Below are positions 24,941 to 38,700 of a stretch of DNA of 64,000 nt, in pieces. Origin of the DNA: Siphonodentalium dalli. Lineage: Eukaryota > Mollusca > Scaphopoda > Gadilida > Siphonodentaliidae. Position 1 is the first letter of the stretch; each line of letters begins with the position of its first letter. The stretch covers positions 272,729,426 to 272,793,425 of the forward strand of contig CP136063.1 in assembly GCA_032622095.1 (NCBI GenBank). Reading direction: 5' to 3'. Below the pieces are notes generated by a model. The model had not been told where the DNA came from. It saw only the letters and a program-made list of their open reading frames with translations, and ran no database searches. The position numbers were made by a program, and so were the translations under genes.

Positions 24941-26505
24941 TTGTTAGTCTATTCCTGGTGTGTTACAAATAAAGAGCGTTCATTGTTAGTCTATTCCTGG
25001 TATGTTACAAATAACGAACGCTCATTTTTAGTCTATTCCTGGTATGTTACGAATAAAGTGCGTTCATTGCTAGTCTTATTCGTGGTATGTAACCAACACA
25101 GAGCGTTCATTTTTAGTCTTACTTCTGGTATGTTACAAATAAAGAGCGTTCATTGTTAGTCTTATTCCTGGTATGTTACAAATAAAGACCGTTCATTTTT
25201 AGTCTTATTCCTTGTATGTTACAAATAAAGAGCGTTCATTGTTAGTCTATTCCTGGTATGTTACAAATAAAGAGCGTTCATTGTTAGTCTATTCCTGGTA
25301 TGTTACAAATAAAGAGCGTTCATTGCTAGTCTTATTCCTGGTATGGGTATGTTACAAATAAAGAACGTTCATTGTTTATCTATTCCTGGTATGTTACAAA
25401 TAAAGAGCGTTCATTGTTAGTCTATTACTGGTATGTTACAAATAAAGAGCGTTTATTGCTAATCTATTCCTGTTATGTTACAATTAACGTGCGTTCATTG
25501 CTAGGCTTATTCGTGATATGTAACCAACACAGAGCGTTCATTGTTAGTCTTACTTTTGGTATGCTACAAATAAAGAGCGTTCATTGTTAGTCTTATTCCT
25601 GGTATGTTACAAATAAAGATCGTTCATTGTTAGTCTTATTCCTGGTATATAACCAACAAAGAGCGTTCATTGTTAGTCTTACTCCTGGTATGTTACGAAT
25701 AAATAGCGTTCATTGTTAGTCTATTCCTTGTATGTTACAAATAAAGAGCGTTCATTGTTAGTCTATTCCTGGTATGTTACAAATAAAGAGCGTTCATTGC
25801 TAGTCTTATTCATGGTATATAACCAACAAAGAGCGTTCATTGTTAGTCTTACTCCTGGTATGTTACGAATAAATAGCGTTCATTGTTAGTCTATTCCTGG
25901 TATGTTACAAATAAAGTGCGTTCATTGCTAGTCTTATTCCTGGTAGTCTTATTCCTGGTATGTTACAAATAAAGAACGCTCATTGTTAGTCTATTCCTGG
26001 TATGTTACAAATAAAGAACGTCCATTGTTAGTCTTAATCCTGGTATGTTACAAATAAAGAACGTTCATTGCTAGTCTTATTCCTGGTATGTTACAAATAA
26101 GGAACGTCCATTGTTAGTATATTCCTGGTATGTTACAAATAAAGAGCATTCATTGTTAGTCTTACTCCTGGTATGTTACAAATGAAGAGCGCTCATTGTT
26201 AGTCTTATTCCTGGTATGTTACAAATAAAGAGCGTTCATTGTTAGTCTTATTCCTGGTATGTTACAAATAAAGAGCGTTCATTGTTAGTTTATTCCTGGT
26301 ATGTTACAGATAAGGAACGCCCATTGTTAGTCTTATTCCTGGTATGTTACAAATAAAGAGCGTTCATTGTTAGTCTTATTCCTGGTATGTTACAAATAAA
26401 GAGCGTTCATTGTTAGTTTATTCCTGGTATGTTACAAATAAGGAACGCCCATTGTTAGTCTTATTCCTGGTATGTTACAAATAAAGAGCGTTCATTGTTA
26501 GTCTA
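24941..26505 (+). repeat. 2,120-bp HOR, partial copy ending at insert
   Basis: The partial unit is 1,565 bp, then the three-monomer pre-insert repeat with AAGGAACGCCC, then insert I2. Confidence 0.8.
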
Positions 26506-26877
26506 ATCTGCAAGGCCAGTGTCTAGTTGAAACATTCAAAAACATATATTCTAGAACTTTGTTAACGCATGCCAAACTACTAGTGTTAGCGCTGCCACTT
26601 GACAAATTTGCTGATGGCAAAAATAATTCAAATTTGGCAAAAACAAAATTCCCGGTGAAATTAAGCCTCTGCGTGGTCTTTCCTCCACCCGTAAAATTGA
26701 CAACGTCGTGTGTGGCCTTGCGGCTGGAACGACGATAAACCCTAACAAACAAACAAACAAACATAGCAAATCCTCTTGTGATGCGCCCTTCTGATAAGGC
26801 AACCCTTCTATCGTGTTATTGTTTGATTATTGGTGTATTATGTGGTGATAAACTAGAGATGCGAATATAATTATTAA
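26506..26877 (-). mobile_element. 372-bp insert, copy I2
   Basis: This copy has the same length and edges as I1. It differs by A at 26553 and G at 26561 (CTAGAACTTTG instead of CTTGAACTTTA). Both changes are shared only with I5 (46200-46571), which occupies the same place in the next supra-unit. Confidence 0.75.
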
Positions 26878-27901
26878 CTACTCATGGAATGTTACAAATA
26901 AAGAGCGTTCATTGCTAGTATTATTCCTGGTATGTAACCAACAAAGAACGTCCATTGTTAGTCTTATGCATTGTATGCTACAAGTAAGGAACGTTCATTG
27001 CTAGTCTTAATCCTGGTATGGAACCAACAAAGAACGTCCATTGTTAGTCTTATTCATGGTATGTTAAAAATAAAGAGCGTTCATTGCTAGTCTTATTCTT
27101 GGTATGTAACCAACAAAGAACGTCCATTGTTAGTCTTATTCATTGTATGTTACAAATAAAGAGCGTTCATTGCTAGTCTTATTCCTGGTATGTTACAAAT
27201 AAAGAGCGTTCATTGTTAGTCTATTCCTGGTATGTTACAAATAAAGAACGCTCATTGTTAGTCTATTCCTGGTAAGTTACAAATAAAGAACGCTCATTGT
27301 TAGTCTATTCCTGGTATGTTACAAATAAAGAGCGTTCATTGTTAGTCTATTCCTGGTATGTTACAAATAAAGAACGCTCATTGTTCGTCTATTCCTGGTA
27401 TGTTACAAATAAAGAGCGTTCATTGTTAGTCTTATTCCTGGTATGTTACAAATAAAGAGCGTTCATTGTTAGTCTTATTCCTGGTATGTTACAAATAAAG
27501 AACGCTCATTGTTCGTCTATTCCTGGTATGTTACAAATAAAGAACGTTCATTGTTAGTCTATTCCTGGTATGTTACAAATAAAGAACGCTCATTGTTCGT
27601 CTATTCCTGGTATGTTACAAATAAAGAGCGTTCATTGTTAGTCTTATTCCTGGTATGTTACAAATAAAGAGCGTTCATTGTTAGTTTATTCCTGGTATGT
27701 TACAGATAAGGAACGCCCATTGTTAGTCTTATTCCTGGTATGTTACAAATAAAGAGCGTTCATTGTTAGTCTTATTCCTGGTATGTTACAAATAAAGAGC
27801 GTTCATTGTTAGTTTATTCCTGGTATGTTACAAATAAGGAACGCCCATTGTTAGTCTTACTCCTGGTATGTTACAAATAAAGAGCGTTCATTGTTAGTCT
27901 A
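26878..27901 (+). repeat. C module, copy 1
   Basis: This is 1,024 bp of satellite between inserts I2 and I3. It starts with the D-type flank (GCATTGTATGCTACAAGTAAGG, GGAACCAACAAAG), passes through homogeneous monomers with the TTGTTCGTCTATTCC variant, and ends in the AAGGAACGCCC pre-insert repeat. It repeats at 46572-47595. No gene is seen. Confidence 0.85.
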
Positions 27902-28273
27902 ATCTGCAAGGCCAGTGTCTAGTTGAAACATTCAAAAACATATATTCTTGAACTTTATTAACGCATGCCAAACTACTAGTGTTAGCGCTGCCACTTGACA
28001 AATTTGCTGATGGCAAAAATAATTCAAATTTGGCAAAAACAAAATTCCCGGTGAAATTAAGCCTCTGCGTGGTCTTTCCTCCACCCGTAAAATTGACAAC
28101 GTCGTGTGTGGCCTTGCGGCTGGAACGACGATAAACCCTAACAAACAAACAAACAAACATAGCAAATCCTCTTGTGATGCGCCCTTCTGATAAGGCAACC
28201 CTTCTATCGTGTTATTGTTTGATTATTGGTGTATTATGTGGTGATAAACTAGAGATGCGAATATAATTATTAA
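27902..28273 (-). mobile_element. 372-bp insert, copy I3
   Basis: This copy shows the common form of the insert, without the I2/I5 changes. It lies only 1,024 bp after I2, so this insert pair probably arose by a local tandem duplication of insert plus flank. Confidence 0.75.
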
Positions 28274-28995
28274 CTACTCATGGAATGTTACAAATAAAGA
28301 GCGTTCATTGCTAGTATTATTCCTGGTATGTAACCAACAAAGAACGTCCATTGTTAGTCTTATGCATTGTATGCTACAAGTAAGGAACGTTCATTGCTAG
28401 TCTTAATCCTGGTATGGAACCAACAAAGAACGTCCATTGTTAGTCTTATTCATGGTATGTTAAAAATAAAGAGCGTTCATTGCTAGTCTTATTCTTGGTA
28501 TGTAACCAACAAAGAACGTCCATTGTTAGTCTTATTCATTGTATGTTACAAATAAAGAGCGTTCCTTGCTAGTCTTATTCCTGGTATGTAATCAACAAAG
28601 AATGTCCACTGCTAGTCTTACTCCTGGTATGCTACAAATAAAAAGCGTTCATTGTTAGTCTTATTTCTGGAATGTAACCAACAAAGATCGTCCATGGTTA
28701 GTCTTATTCATGGTATGTTACAAATAAAGAGCGTTCATTGCTAGTCTTATTCCTGGTATGTAACCAACAAAGAACGTCCATTGTTAGTCTTATTCATGGT
28801 ATGTTACACATAAAGAGCGTTCATTGCTAGTCTTATTCCTGGTATGTTACAAATAAAGAGCGTTCATTGTTAGTCTATTCCTGGTATGTTACAAATAAAG
28901 AACGCTCATTGTTAGTCTATTCCTGGTAAGTTACAAATAAAGAACGCTCATTGTTAGTCTATTCCTGGTATGTTACAAATAAAGAGCGTTCATTG
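28274..28995 (+). repeat. D module, copy 1
   Basis: Satellite after I3 contains monomers alternating GTAACCAACAAAGAACGTCC with AAATAAAGAGCG, plus private variants (GTAATCAACAAAGAATGTCC, CATGGTTAGTC). Near 28996 it switches, at GCGTTCATTGTTATTC, into the interior of an A module. It repeats at 47968-48690. Confidence 0.8.
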
Positions 28996-30702
28996 TTATT
29001 CTATTCCTGGTATGTTACAATTAAAGAGCGTTCATTGTTAGTCTACTCATGGTATGTTACAAATAAAGAACGTCCATTGTTATTCTTATTCATGGTATGT
29101 TACAGATAAAGAGCGTTCATTGTTAGTCTTATTCCTGGTATGATACACATAAAAAGCGTTCATTGTTAGTCTACTCATTGTATGTTACCAATAAAGACCG
29201 TTCAGTGTTAGTCTTAGTCATGGTATGTTACAAATTAAGAGCGTTCATTGTTAGTATATTCATGGTATGTTACAAATAAAGATCGTTCATTGTTAGTCTT
29301 ATTCCTGGTATGTTACAAATAAAGAGCGTTCAATGTTAGTCTTACTCATTGTATGTTAAAAATAAAGACCGTTCATTGTTAGTCTTAGTCATGGTATGTT
29401 AGAAATGAAGAGCTTTCCTTGTTAGTATATTCATTGTATGTTACAAATAAAGATCGTTCATTGTTAGTCTTATTCCTGGTATGTTACACATAAAGAGCGT
29501 TCATTGTTAGTCTACTCATTGTATGTTACCAATAAAGACTGTTCATTGTTAGTCTTAGTCATGGTATGTTACAAATAAAGAGCGTTCATTGTTAGTCTAT
29601 TCATGGTATGTAACCAACAAAGAACGTCCATTGTTAGTCTTATTCATGGTATGTTACAAATAAAGAGCGTTCACTGTTAGTCACCTCCTGGTAAATAACC
29701 AATACTGAGAGTTCATTGTTAGTCTATTCCTGGTATGTTACCAATAAAGTTCATCATTCATTGTTAGTCGTATTCCTGGTATGTTACAAATAAAGAGCGT
29801 TCATTGTTAGTCTATTCCTGGTATGTTACAAATAAAGAGCGTTTATTGTTAGTCTATTCCTGGTATGTAGCCAACAAAGAACTTTCATTGTTAGTCTTAT
29901 TCCTAGTATGTTACACATTAAGAGCGTTCATTGTTAGTCTATTCATTGTTTGTTACCAATAAAGACCGTGCATTGTTAGTCTTAGTCATGGTATATTACA
30001 AATAAAGATTGTCTCTTGTTAGTATATGCATGGTATGTTACAAATAAAGATAGTTCATTGTTAGTCTTATTCCTGGTATGTTACAAATAAAGAGCGTTAA
30101 TTGTTAGTCTATTCCTGGTTTGTTACAAATAAATAACGCTCATTGTTATATAGTCTATTCTTGGTATGTTTCAAATAAAGAGCGTTCATTGTTAGTCTAT
30201 TCCTGGTATGTTACAAATAAAGAGCATTCATTGTTATTCTATTCCTGGTATGTTACAAATAACGAGCGTTCATTGCTAGTCTATTCCCGTTATGTTACAA
30301 ATAAAGAGCGTTCACTGTTAGACTATTACTGGCATGTTACAAATAAAGAGCGTTCATTGTTTGTATTATTCCTGGTATGTTACAAATAAAGAACGCTCAT
30401 TTTTAGTCTATTCCTGGTATGTTACAAATAAAGAACGTTCATTTTTAGTCTATCCCTGGTATGTTACAAATAAAGAGCGTTCATTGTTAGTCTATTCCTG
30501 GTATGTTACAAATAAAATGCGTTCATTGTTAGTCTATTCCTGGTATGTTACACATAAAGAGCGTTCATTGCTAATCTATTCCTGTTATGTTACAAATTAC
30601 GTGCGTTCATTGCTAGACTTATTCGTGGTATGTAACCAACACAGAGCGTTCATTGTTAGTCTTACTTTTGGTATGTTACAAATAAAGAGCGTTCATTGTT
30701 AG
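28996..30702 (+). repeat. A module, copy 2 (left-truncated)
   Basis: Only the last 1.7 kb of an A module is present, matching about 18178-19882. A small insertion gives AAAGTTCATCATTC near 29748, where other copies read AAAGATCATTC or, in copy A4, AAAGATCATCATTC. Confidence 0.8.
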
Positions 30703-31730
30703 TCTTATTCCTTGTATGTTACAAATAAAGAGCGTGTATTGTTAGTCTATTCCTGGTATGTTACAAATAAAGAGCGTTTATTGTTAGTCTATTCCTGGTA
30801 TGTTACAAATAAAGAGCGTGTATTGTTAGTCTATTCCTGGTATGTTACAAATAAAGAGCGTTTATTGTTAGTCTATTCCTGGTATGTAACCAACAAAGAA
30901 CGTCCATTGTTAGTCTTATTCCTGGTATGTTACACATAAAGAGCGTTCATTTTTAGTCTTATTCCTGGTATGTTACAAATAAAGAACGCTCAATGTTAGT
31001 CTATTCCTGGTATGTTACAAATAAAGAACGTCCATTGTTAGTCTTATTCCTGGTATGTTACAAATAAAGAACGCTCATTGTTAGTTTTATTCCTGGTATG
31101 TTACAAATAAAGAGCGTTCATTGTTTATCTATTCCTGGTATGTTACAAATAAAGAGCGTTCATTGTAAGTCTATTCCTGGTATGTTACAAATAAAGAGCG
31201 TTCATTGCTAATGTATTCCTGGTATGTTACAAATAAAGTGCGTTCATTGCTAGTCTTATTCGTGGTATGTAACCAACACAGAGCGTTCATTGTTAGTCTT
31301 ACTTCTGGTATGTTACAAATAAAGAGCTTTCATTGTTAGTCTTATTCCTGGTATGTTACAAATAAAGATCGTTCATTGTTAGTCTTATTCCTTGTATGTT
31401 ACAAATAAAGAGCGTTCATTATTAGTCTATTCCTGGTATGTTACAAATAAAGAGCGTTCATTGTTAGTCTATTCCTGGAATGTTACAAATAAAGAGCGTT
31501 CATTGCTAGTCTTATTCCTGGTATGTAACAAACAAAGAGCGTTCATTGTTAGTCTTACTCCTGGTATGTTACGAATAAAGAGCGTTCATTGTTAGTATAT
31601 TCCTGGTATGTTACAAATAAAGAGCGTTCATTGCTAGACTTATTACTGGTAGTCTTATTCCTGGTATGTTACAAATAAAGAACGCTCATTTTTAGTCTAT
31701 TCCTGGTATGCTACAAATAAAGAACGCTCA

Positions 31731-33850
31731 TTGTTAGTCTATTCCTGGTGTGTTACAAATAAAGAGCGTTCATTGTTAGTCTATTCCTGGTATGTTACAA
31801 ATAACGAACGCTCATTTTTAGTCTATTCCTGGTATGTTACGAATAAAGTGCGTTCATTGCTAGTCTTATTCGTGGTATGTAACCAACACAGAGCGTTCAT
31901 TTTTAGTCTTACTTCTGGTATGTTACAAATAAAGAGCGTTCATTGTTAGTCTTATTCCTGGTATGTTACAAATAAAGAACGTTCATTTTTAGTCTTATTC
32001 CTTGTATGTTACAAATAAAGAGCGTTCATTGTTAGTCTATTCCTGATATGTTACAAATAAAGAGCGTTCATTGTTAGTCTATTCCTGGTATGTTACAAAT
32101 AAAGAGCGTTCATTGCTAGTTTTATTCCTGGTATGGGTATGTTACAAATAAAGAAAGTTCATTGTTTATCTATTCCTGGTATGTTACAAATAAAGAGCGT
32201 TCATTGTTAGTCTATTACTGGTATGTTACAAATAAAGAGCGTTCATTGCTAATTTATTCCTGTTATGTTACAATTAACGTGCGTTCATTGCTAGACTTAT
32301 TCGTGGTATGTAACCAACACAGAGCGTTCATTGTTAGTCTTACTTTTGGTATGCTACAAATAAAGAGCGTTCATTTTTAGTCTTATTCCTGGTATGTTAC
32401 AAATAAAGATCGTTCATTGTTAGTCTTATTCCTGGTATATAACCAACAAAGAGCGTTCATTGTTAGTCTTACTCCTGGTATGTTACGAATAAATAGCGTT
32501 CATTGTTAGTCTATTCCTTGTATGTTACAAATACAGAGCGTTCATTGTTAGTCTATTCCTGGTATGTTACAAATAAAGAGCGTTCATTGCTAGTCTTATT
32601 CCTGGTATATAACCAACAAAGAGCGTTCATTGTTAGTCTTACTCCTGGTATGTTACGAATAAATAGCGTTCATTGTTAGTCTATTCCTGGTATGTTACAA
32701 ATAAAGTGCGTTCATTGCTAGTCTTATTCCTGGTAGTCTTATTCCTGGTATGTTACAAATAAAGAACGCTCATTGTTAGTCTATTCCTGGTATGTTACAA
32801 ATAAAGAACGTCCATAGTTAGTCTTAATCCTGGTATGTTACAAATAAAGAACGTTCATTGCTAGTCTTATTCCTGGTATGTTACAAATAAGGAACGTCCA
32901 TTGTTAGTATATTCCTGGTATGTTACAAATAAAATGCGTTCATTGTTAGTCTTATCCTGGTATGTTACACATAAAGAGCGTTCATTGCTAATCTATTCCT
33001 GTTATGTTACAAATAACGTGCGTTCATTGCTAGACTTATTCGTGGTATGTAACCAACACAGAGCGTTCATTGTTAGTCTTACTTTTGGTATGTTACAAAT
33101 AAAGAGCGTTCATTGTTAGTCTTATTCCTTGTATGTTACAAATAAAGAGCGTGTATTGTTAGTCTATTCCTGGTATGTTACAAATAAAGAACGCTCATTG
33201 TTAGTTTTATTCCTGGTATGTTACAAATAAAGAGCGTTCATTGTTTATCTATTCCTGGTATGTTACAAATAAAGAGCGTTCGTTGTAAGTCTATTCCTGG
33301 TATGTTACAAATAAAGAGCGTTCATTGCTAATGTATTCCTGGTATGTTACAAATAAAGTGCGTTCATTGCTAGTCTTATTCGTGGTATGTAACCAACACA
33401 GAGCGTTCATTGTTAGTCTTACTTCTGGTATGTTACAAATAAAGAGCTTTCATTGTTAGTCTTATTCCTGGTATGTTACAAATAAAGATCGTTCATTGTT
33501 AGTCTTATTCCTTGTATGTTACAAATAAAGAGCGTTCATTATTAGTCTATTCCTGGTATGTTACAAATAAAGAGCGTTCATTGTTAGTCTATTCCTGGAA
33601 TGTTACAAATAAAGAGCGTTCATTGCTAGTCTTATTCCTGGTATGTAACAAACAAAGAGCGTTCATTGTTAGTCTTACTCCTGGTATGTTACGAATAAAG
33701 AGCGTTCATTGTTAGTATATTCCTGGTATGTTACAAATAAAGAGCGTTCTTTGCTAGACTTATTACTGGTAGTCTTATTCCTGGTATGTTACAAATAAAG
33801 AACGCTCATTTTTAGTCTATTCCTGGTATGCTACAAATAAAGAACGCTCA
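31731..33850 (+). repeat. 2,120-bp HOR, complete copy
   Basis: This full unit has its tag at 32134 with the GTTTTATTCC form. It shares the variants GTCCATAGTTAGTC and CCTGATATGTTAC with the copies at 51425 and 55004. Confidence 0.85.
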
Positions 33851-35415
33851 TTGTTAGTCTATTCCTGGTGTGTTACAAATAAAGAGCGTTCATTGTTAGT
33901 CTATTCCTGGTATGTTACAAATAACGAACGCTCATTTTTAGTCTATTCCTGGTATGTTACGAATAAAGTGCGTTCATTGCTAGTCTTATTCGTGGTATGT
34001 AACCAACACAGAGCGTTCATTTTTAGTCTTACTTCTGGTATGTTACAAATAAAGAGCGTTCATTGTTAGTCTTATTCCTGGTATGTTACAAATAAAGACC
34101 GTTCATTTTTAGTCTTATTCCTTGTATGTTACAAATAAAGAGCGTTCATTGTTAGTCTATTCCTGGTATGTTACAAATAAAGAGCGTTCATTGTTAGTCT
34201 ATTCCTGGTATGTTACAAATAAAGAGCGTTCATTGCTAGTCTTATTCCTGGTATGGGTATGTTACAAATAAAGAACGTTCATTGTTTATCTATTCCTGGT
34301 ATGTTACAAATAAAGAGCGTTCATTGTTAGTCTATTACTGGTATGTTACAAATAAAGAGCGTTCATTGCTAATCTATTCCTGTTATGTTACAATTAACGT
34401 GCGTTCATTGCTAGGCTTATTCGTGGTATGTAACCAACACAGAGCGTTCATTGTTAGTCTTACTTTTGGTATGCTACAAATAAAGAGCGTTCATTGTTAG
34501 TCTTATTAATGGTATGTTACAAATAAAGATCGTTCATTGTTAGTCTTATTCCTGGTATATAACCAACAAAGAGCGTTCATTGTTAGTCTTACTCCTGGTA
34601 TGTTACGAATAAATAGCGTTCATTGTTAGTCTATTCCTTGTATGTTACAAATAAAGAGCGTTCATTGTTAGTCTATTCCTGGTATGTTACAAATAAAGAG
34701 CGTTCATTGCTAGTCTTATTCATGGTATATAACCAACAAAGAGCGTTCATTGTTAGTCTTACTCCTGGTATGTTACGAATAAATAGCGTTCATTGTTAGT
34801 CTATTCCTGGTATGTTACAAATAAAGTGCGTTCATTGCTAGTCTTATTCCTGGTAGTCTTATTCCTGGTATGTTACAAATAAAGAACGCTCATTGTTAGT
34901 CTATTCCTGGTATGTTACAAATAAAGAACGTCCATTGTTAGTCTTAATCCTGGTATGTTACAAATAAAGAACTTTCATTGCTAGTCTTATTCCTGGTATG
35001 TTACAAATAAGGAACGTCCATTGTTAGTATATTCCTGGTATGTTACAAATAAAGAGCATTCATTGTTAGTCTTACTCCTGGTATGTTACAAATGAAGAGC
35101 GCTCATTGTTAGTCTTATTCCTGGTATGTTACAAATAAAGAGCGTTCATTGTTAGTCTTATTCCTGGTATGTTACAAATAAAGAGCGTTCATTGTTAGTT
35201 TATTCCTGGTATGTTACAGATAAGGAACGCCCATTGTTAGTCTTATTCCTGGTATGTTACAAATAAAGAGCGTTCATTGTTAGTCTTATTCCTGGTATGT
35301 TACAAATAAAGAGCGTTCATTGTTAGTTTATTCCTGGTATGTTACAAATAAGGAACGCCCATTGTTAGTCTTATTCCTGGTATGTTGCAAATAAAGAGCG
35401 TTCATTGTTAGTCTA
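33851..35415 (+). repeat. 2,120-bp HOR, partial copy ending at insert
   Basis: The partial unit is 1,565 bp with the private change TCTTATTAATGG near 34505 and ATGTTGCAAATAAAG just before the insert. Both are shared with 57124-58688, showing that the B4 end derives from the same source. Confidence 0.8.
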
Positions 35416-35787
35416 ATCTGCAAGGCCAGTGTCTAGTTGAAACATTCAAAAACATATATTCTTGAACTTTATTAACGCATGCCAAACTACTAGTGTTAGC
35501 GCTGCCACTTGACAAATTTGCTGATGGCAAAAATAATTCAAATTTGGCAAAAACAAAATTCCCGGTGAAATTAAGCCTCTGCGTGGTCTTTCCTCCACCC
35601 GTAAAATTGACAACGTCGTGTGTGGCCTTGCGGCTGGAACGACGATAAACCCTAACAAACAAACAAACAAACATAGCAAATCCTCTTGTGATGCGCCCTT
35701 CTGATAAGGCAACCCTTCTATCGTGTTATTGTTTGATTATTGGTGTATTATGTGGTGATAAACTAGAGATGCGAATATAATTATTAA
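35416..35787 (-). mobile_element. 372-bp insert, copy I4
   Basis: This is the common form of the insert. Its right flank reads GCTAGAATTATTCC, shared with I7 but not I1 (GCTAGTATTATTCC). That groups I4 and I7 as the closest relatives by flank. Confidence 0.75.
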
Positions 35788-38700
35788 CTACTCATGGAAT
35801 GTTACAAATAAAGAGCGTTCATTGCTAGAATTATTCCTGGTATGTAACCAACATGTTACATATAAGGAACGCACATTGTCAGTCTTACTCCTGGTATGTT
35901 ACAAATAAAGAGCGTTCATTGCTAGTCTATTCCTGTTATGTTACAAATAAAGAGCGTTCATTGTTAGACTATTCCTGGTATGTTACAAATAAAGAGCGTT
36001 CGTTGTTAGTCTTACTCCTGGTATGTTACAAATAAAGAAAGCTCATTGTTAGTCTATTCCTGGTATGTTATAAATAAAGAGCGTTCATAGTTAGTCTTAC
36101 TCCTGGTATGTTACCAATAAAGAACGCTCATTATTGGTATATTCCTGGTATGTTACAAATAAAGAGCGTTCGATGTTAGTCTTACTCATTGTATATTAAA
36201 AATAAAGACCGTTCATTGTTAGTCTTAATCATGGGTATGTTAGAAATAAAGAGCGCGCATTGTTAGTCTATTCCTGGTATGTTATAAATACAGAGCGTTC
36301 ATTGTTAGTCTTACTCCTGGTATGTTACCAATAAAGAACGCTCATTGTTAGTCTATTCATGGTATGTTGCAAATAAAGAACGCTCATTGTTAGTCTTATT
36401 CCTGGTATGTTACAAATAAAGAGCGTTCATTGTTCGTCTATTCATGGTATGTAACCAACAAAGAACGTCCATTGTTAGTCTTATTCATGGTATGTTACAA
36501 ATAAAGAGCGTTCATTGTTAGTCTATCCCTGGTATGTTACAAATAAACAGCGTTTATTGTTAGTCTATTCCTGGTATGTAGCCAACAAAGAACTTTCATT
36601 GTTAGTCTTATTCCTATTATGTTACACATTAAGAGCGTTCATTGTTAGTCTATTCATTGTTTGTTACCAATAAAGACCGTTCATTGTTAGTCTTAGTCAT
36701 GTTATGTTAGAAATAAAGATTGTCTCTTGTTAGTATATTCATGGTATGTTACAAATAAAGATAGTTCATTGTTAGTCTTATTCCTGGTATGTTACAAATC
36801 AAGAGCGTTCATTGTTAGTCTTACACATTGTATGTTGAAAATAAAGAGCGTTCATTGTTAGTCTATTCCTGGTTTGTTACAAATAAATAACGCTCATTGT
36901 TATATAGTCTATTCTTGGTATGTTTCAAATAAAGAGCGTTCATTGTTAGTCTATTCCTGGTATGTTACAAATAAAGAGCATTCATTGTTATTCTATTCCT
37001 GGTATGTTACAAATAACGAGCGTTCATTGCTAGTCTATTCCCGTTATGTTACAAATAAAGAGCGTTCATTGTTAGACTATTACTGGTATGTTACACATAA
37101 AGAGCGTTCATTGTTTGTATTATTCCTGGTATGTTACAAATAAAGAACGCGCATTGTTAGTCTATTCCTGGTATGTTACAAATAAAGAACGTTCATTTTT
37201 AGTCTATCCCTGGTATGTTACAATAAAGAGCGTCATTGTTAGTCTATTCCTGGTATGTTACAAATAAAGAGCGTTCATTGTTATTCTATTCCTGGTATGT
37301 TACAATTAAAGAGCGTTCATTGTTAGTCTATTCATGGTATGTTACAAATAAAGAACGTCCATTGTTATTCTTATTCATGGTATGTTACAGATAAAGAGCG
37401 TTCATTGTTAGTCTACTCATTGTATGTTACCAATAAAGACCGTTCAGTGTTAGTCTTAGTCATGTTATGTTACAAATTAAGAGCGTTCATTGTTAGTATA
37501 TTCATGGTATGTTACAAATAAAGATCGTTCATTGTTAGTCTTATTCCTGGTATGTTACAAATAAAGAGCGTTCAATGTTAGTCTTACTCATTGTATGTTA
37601 AAAATAAAGACCGTTCATTGTTAGTCTTAGTCATGGTATGTTAGAAATGAAGAGCTTTCCTTGTTAGTATATTCATTGTATGTTACAAATAAAGATCGTT
37701 CATTGTTAGTCTTATTCCTGGTATGTTACACATAAAGAGCGTTCATTGTTAGTCTACTCATTGTATGTTACCAATAAAGACTGTTCATTGTTAGTCTTAG
37801 TCATGGTATGTTACAAATAAAGAACGCTCATTGTTAGTCTTATTCCTGGTATGTTACAAATAACGAACGCTCATTGTTAGTCTTATTCATGGTATGTTAC
37901 TAATAAAGAGCGTTCATTGTTATTCTATTCCTGGTATGTTACAATTAAAGAGCGTTCATTGTTAGTCTATTCATGGTATGTTACAAATAAAGAACGTCCA
38001 TTGTTATTCTTATTCATGGTATGTTACAGATAAAGAGCGTTCATTGTTAGTCTTATTCCTGGTATGATACACATAAAAAGCGTTCATTGTTAGTCTACTC
38101 ATTGTATGTTACCAATAAAGACCGTTCAGTGTTAGTCTTAGTCATGGTATGTTAGAAATGAAGAGCTTTCCTTGTTAGTATATTCATTGTATGTTACAAA
38201 TAAAGATCGTTCATTGTTAGTCTTATTCCTGGTATGTTACACATAAAGAGCGTTCATTGTTATTCTATTCCTGGTATGTTACAATTAAAGAGCGTTCATT
38301 GTTAGTCTACTCATGGTATGTTACAAATAAAGAACGTCCATTGTTATTCTTATTCATGGTATGTTACAGATAAAGAGCGTTCATTGTTAGTCTTATTCCT
38401 GGTATGATACACATAAAAAGCGTTCATTATTAGTCTACTCATTGTATGTTACCAATAAAGACTGTTCATTGTTAGTCTTAGTCATGGTATGTTACAAATA
38501 AAGAGCGTTCATTGTTAGTCTATTCATGGTATGTAACCAACAAAGAACGTCCATTGTTAGTCTTATTCATGGTATGTTACAAATAAAGAGCGTTCACTGT
38601 TAGTCACCTCCTGGTAAATAACCAATACTGAGAGTTCATTGTTAGTCTATTCCTGGTATGTTACCAATAAAGATCATTCAGTGTTAGTCGTATTCCTGGT

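Larger units (their letters stand above)
19883..26505 (+). repeat. B module, copy 1 with three HOR starts
   Basis: HOR reference points lie at 20743, 22821 and 24941 (spacings 2,078 and 2,120 bp), with tags TGGGTATGTT at 21146, 23224 and 25344. The interval from the end of A to the first HOR point is 861 bp, four monomers shorter than in the copies at 30702 and 50396. Confidence 0.85.
15124..35415 (+). repeat. Supra-HOR unit 1, about 20.3 kb
   Basis: The order is insert I1, A1, B1, insert I2, C1, insert I3, D1, truncated A2, B2. The whole order repeats from 35416. Inserts I2 to I3 are 1,396 bp apart here and 1,396 bp apart again at I5 to I6. I2 to I5 and I3 to I6 are each 19,694 bp, showing a tandem duplication of the complete unit. 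Confidence 0.9.
30703..35415 (+). repeat. B module, copy 2 with two HOR starts
   Basis: Reference points lie at 31731 and 33851 and tags at 32134 and 34254, both pairs 2,120 bp apart. The interval from A to the first HOR point (1,029 bp) is the longest version and includes the doubled GTGTATTG/GTTTATTG monomers at 30712-30939. Confidence 0.85.
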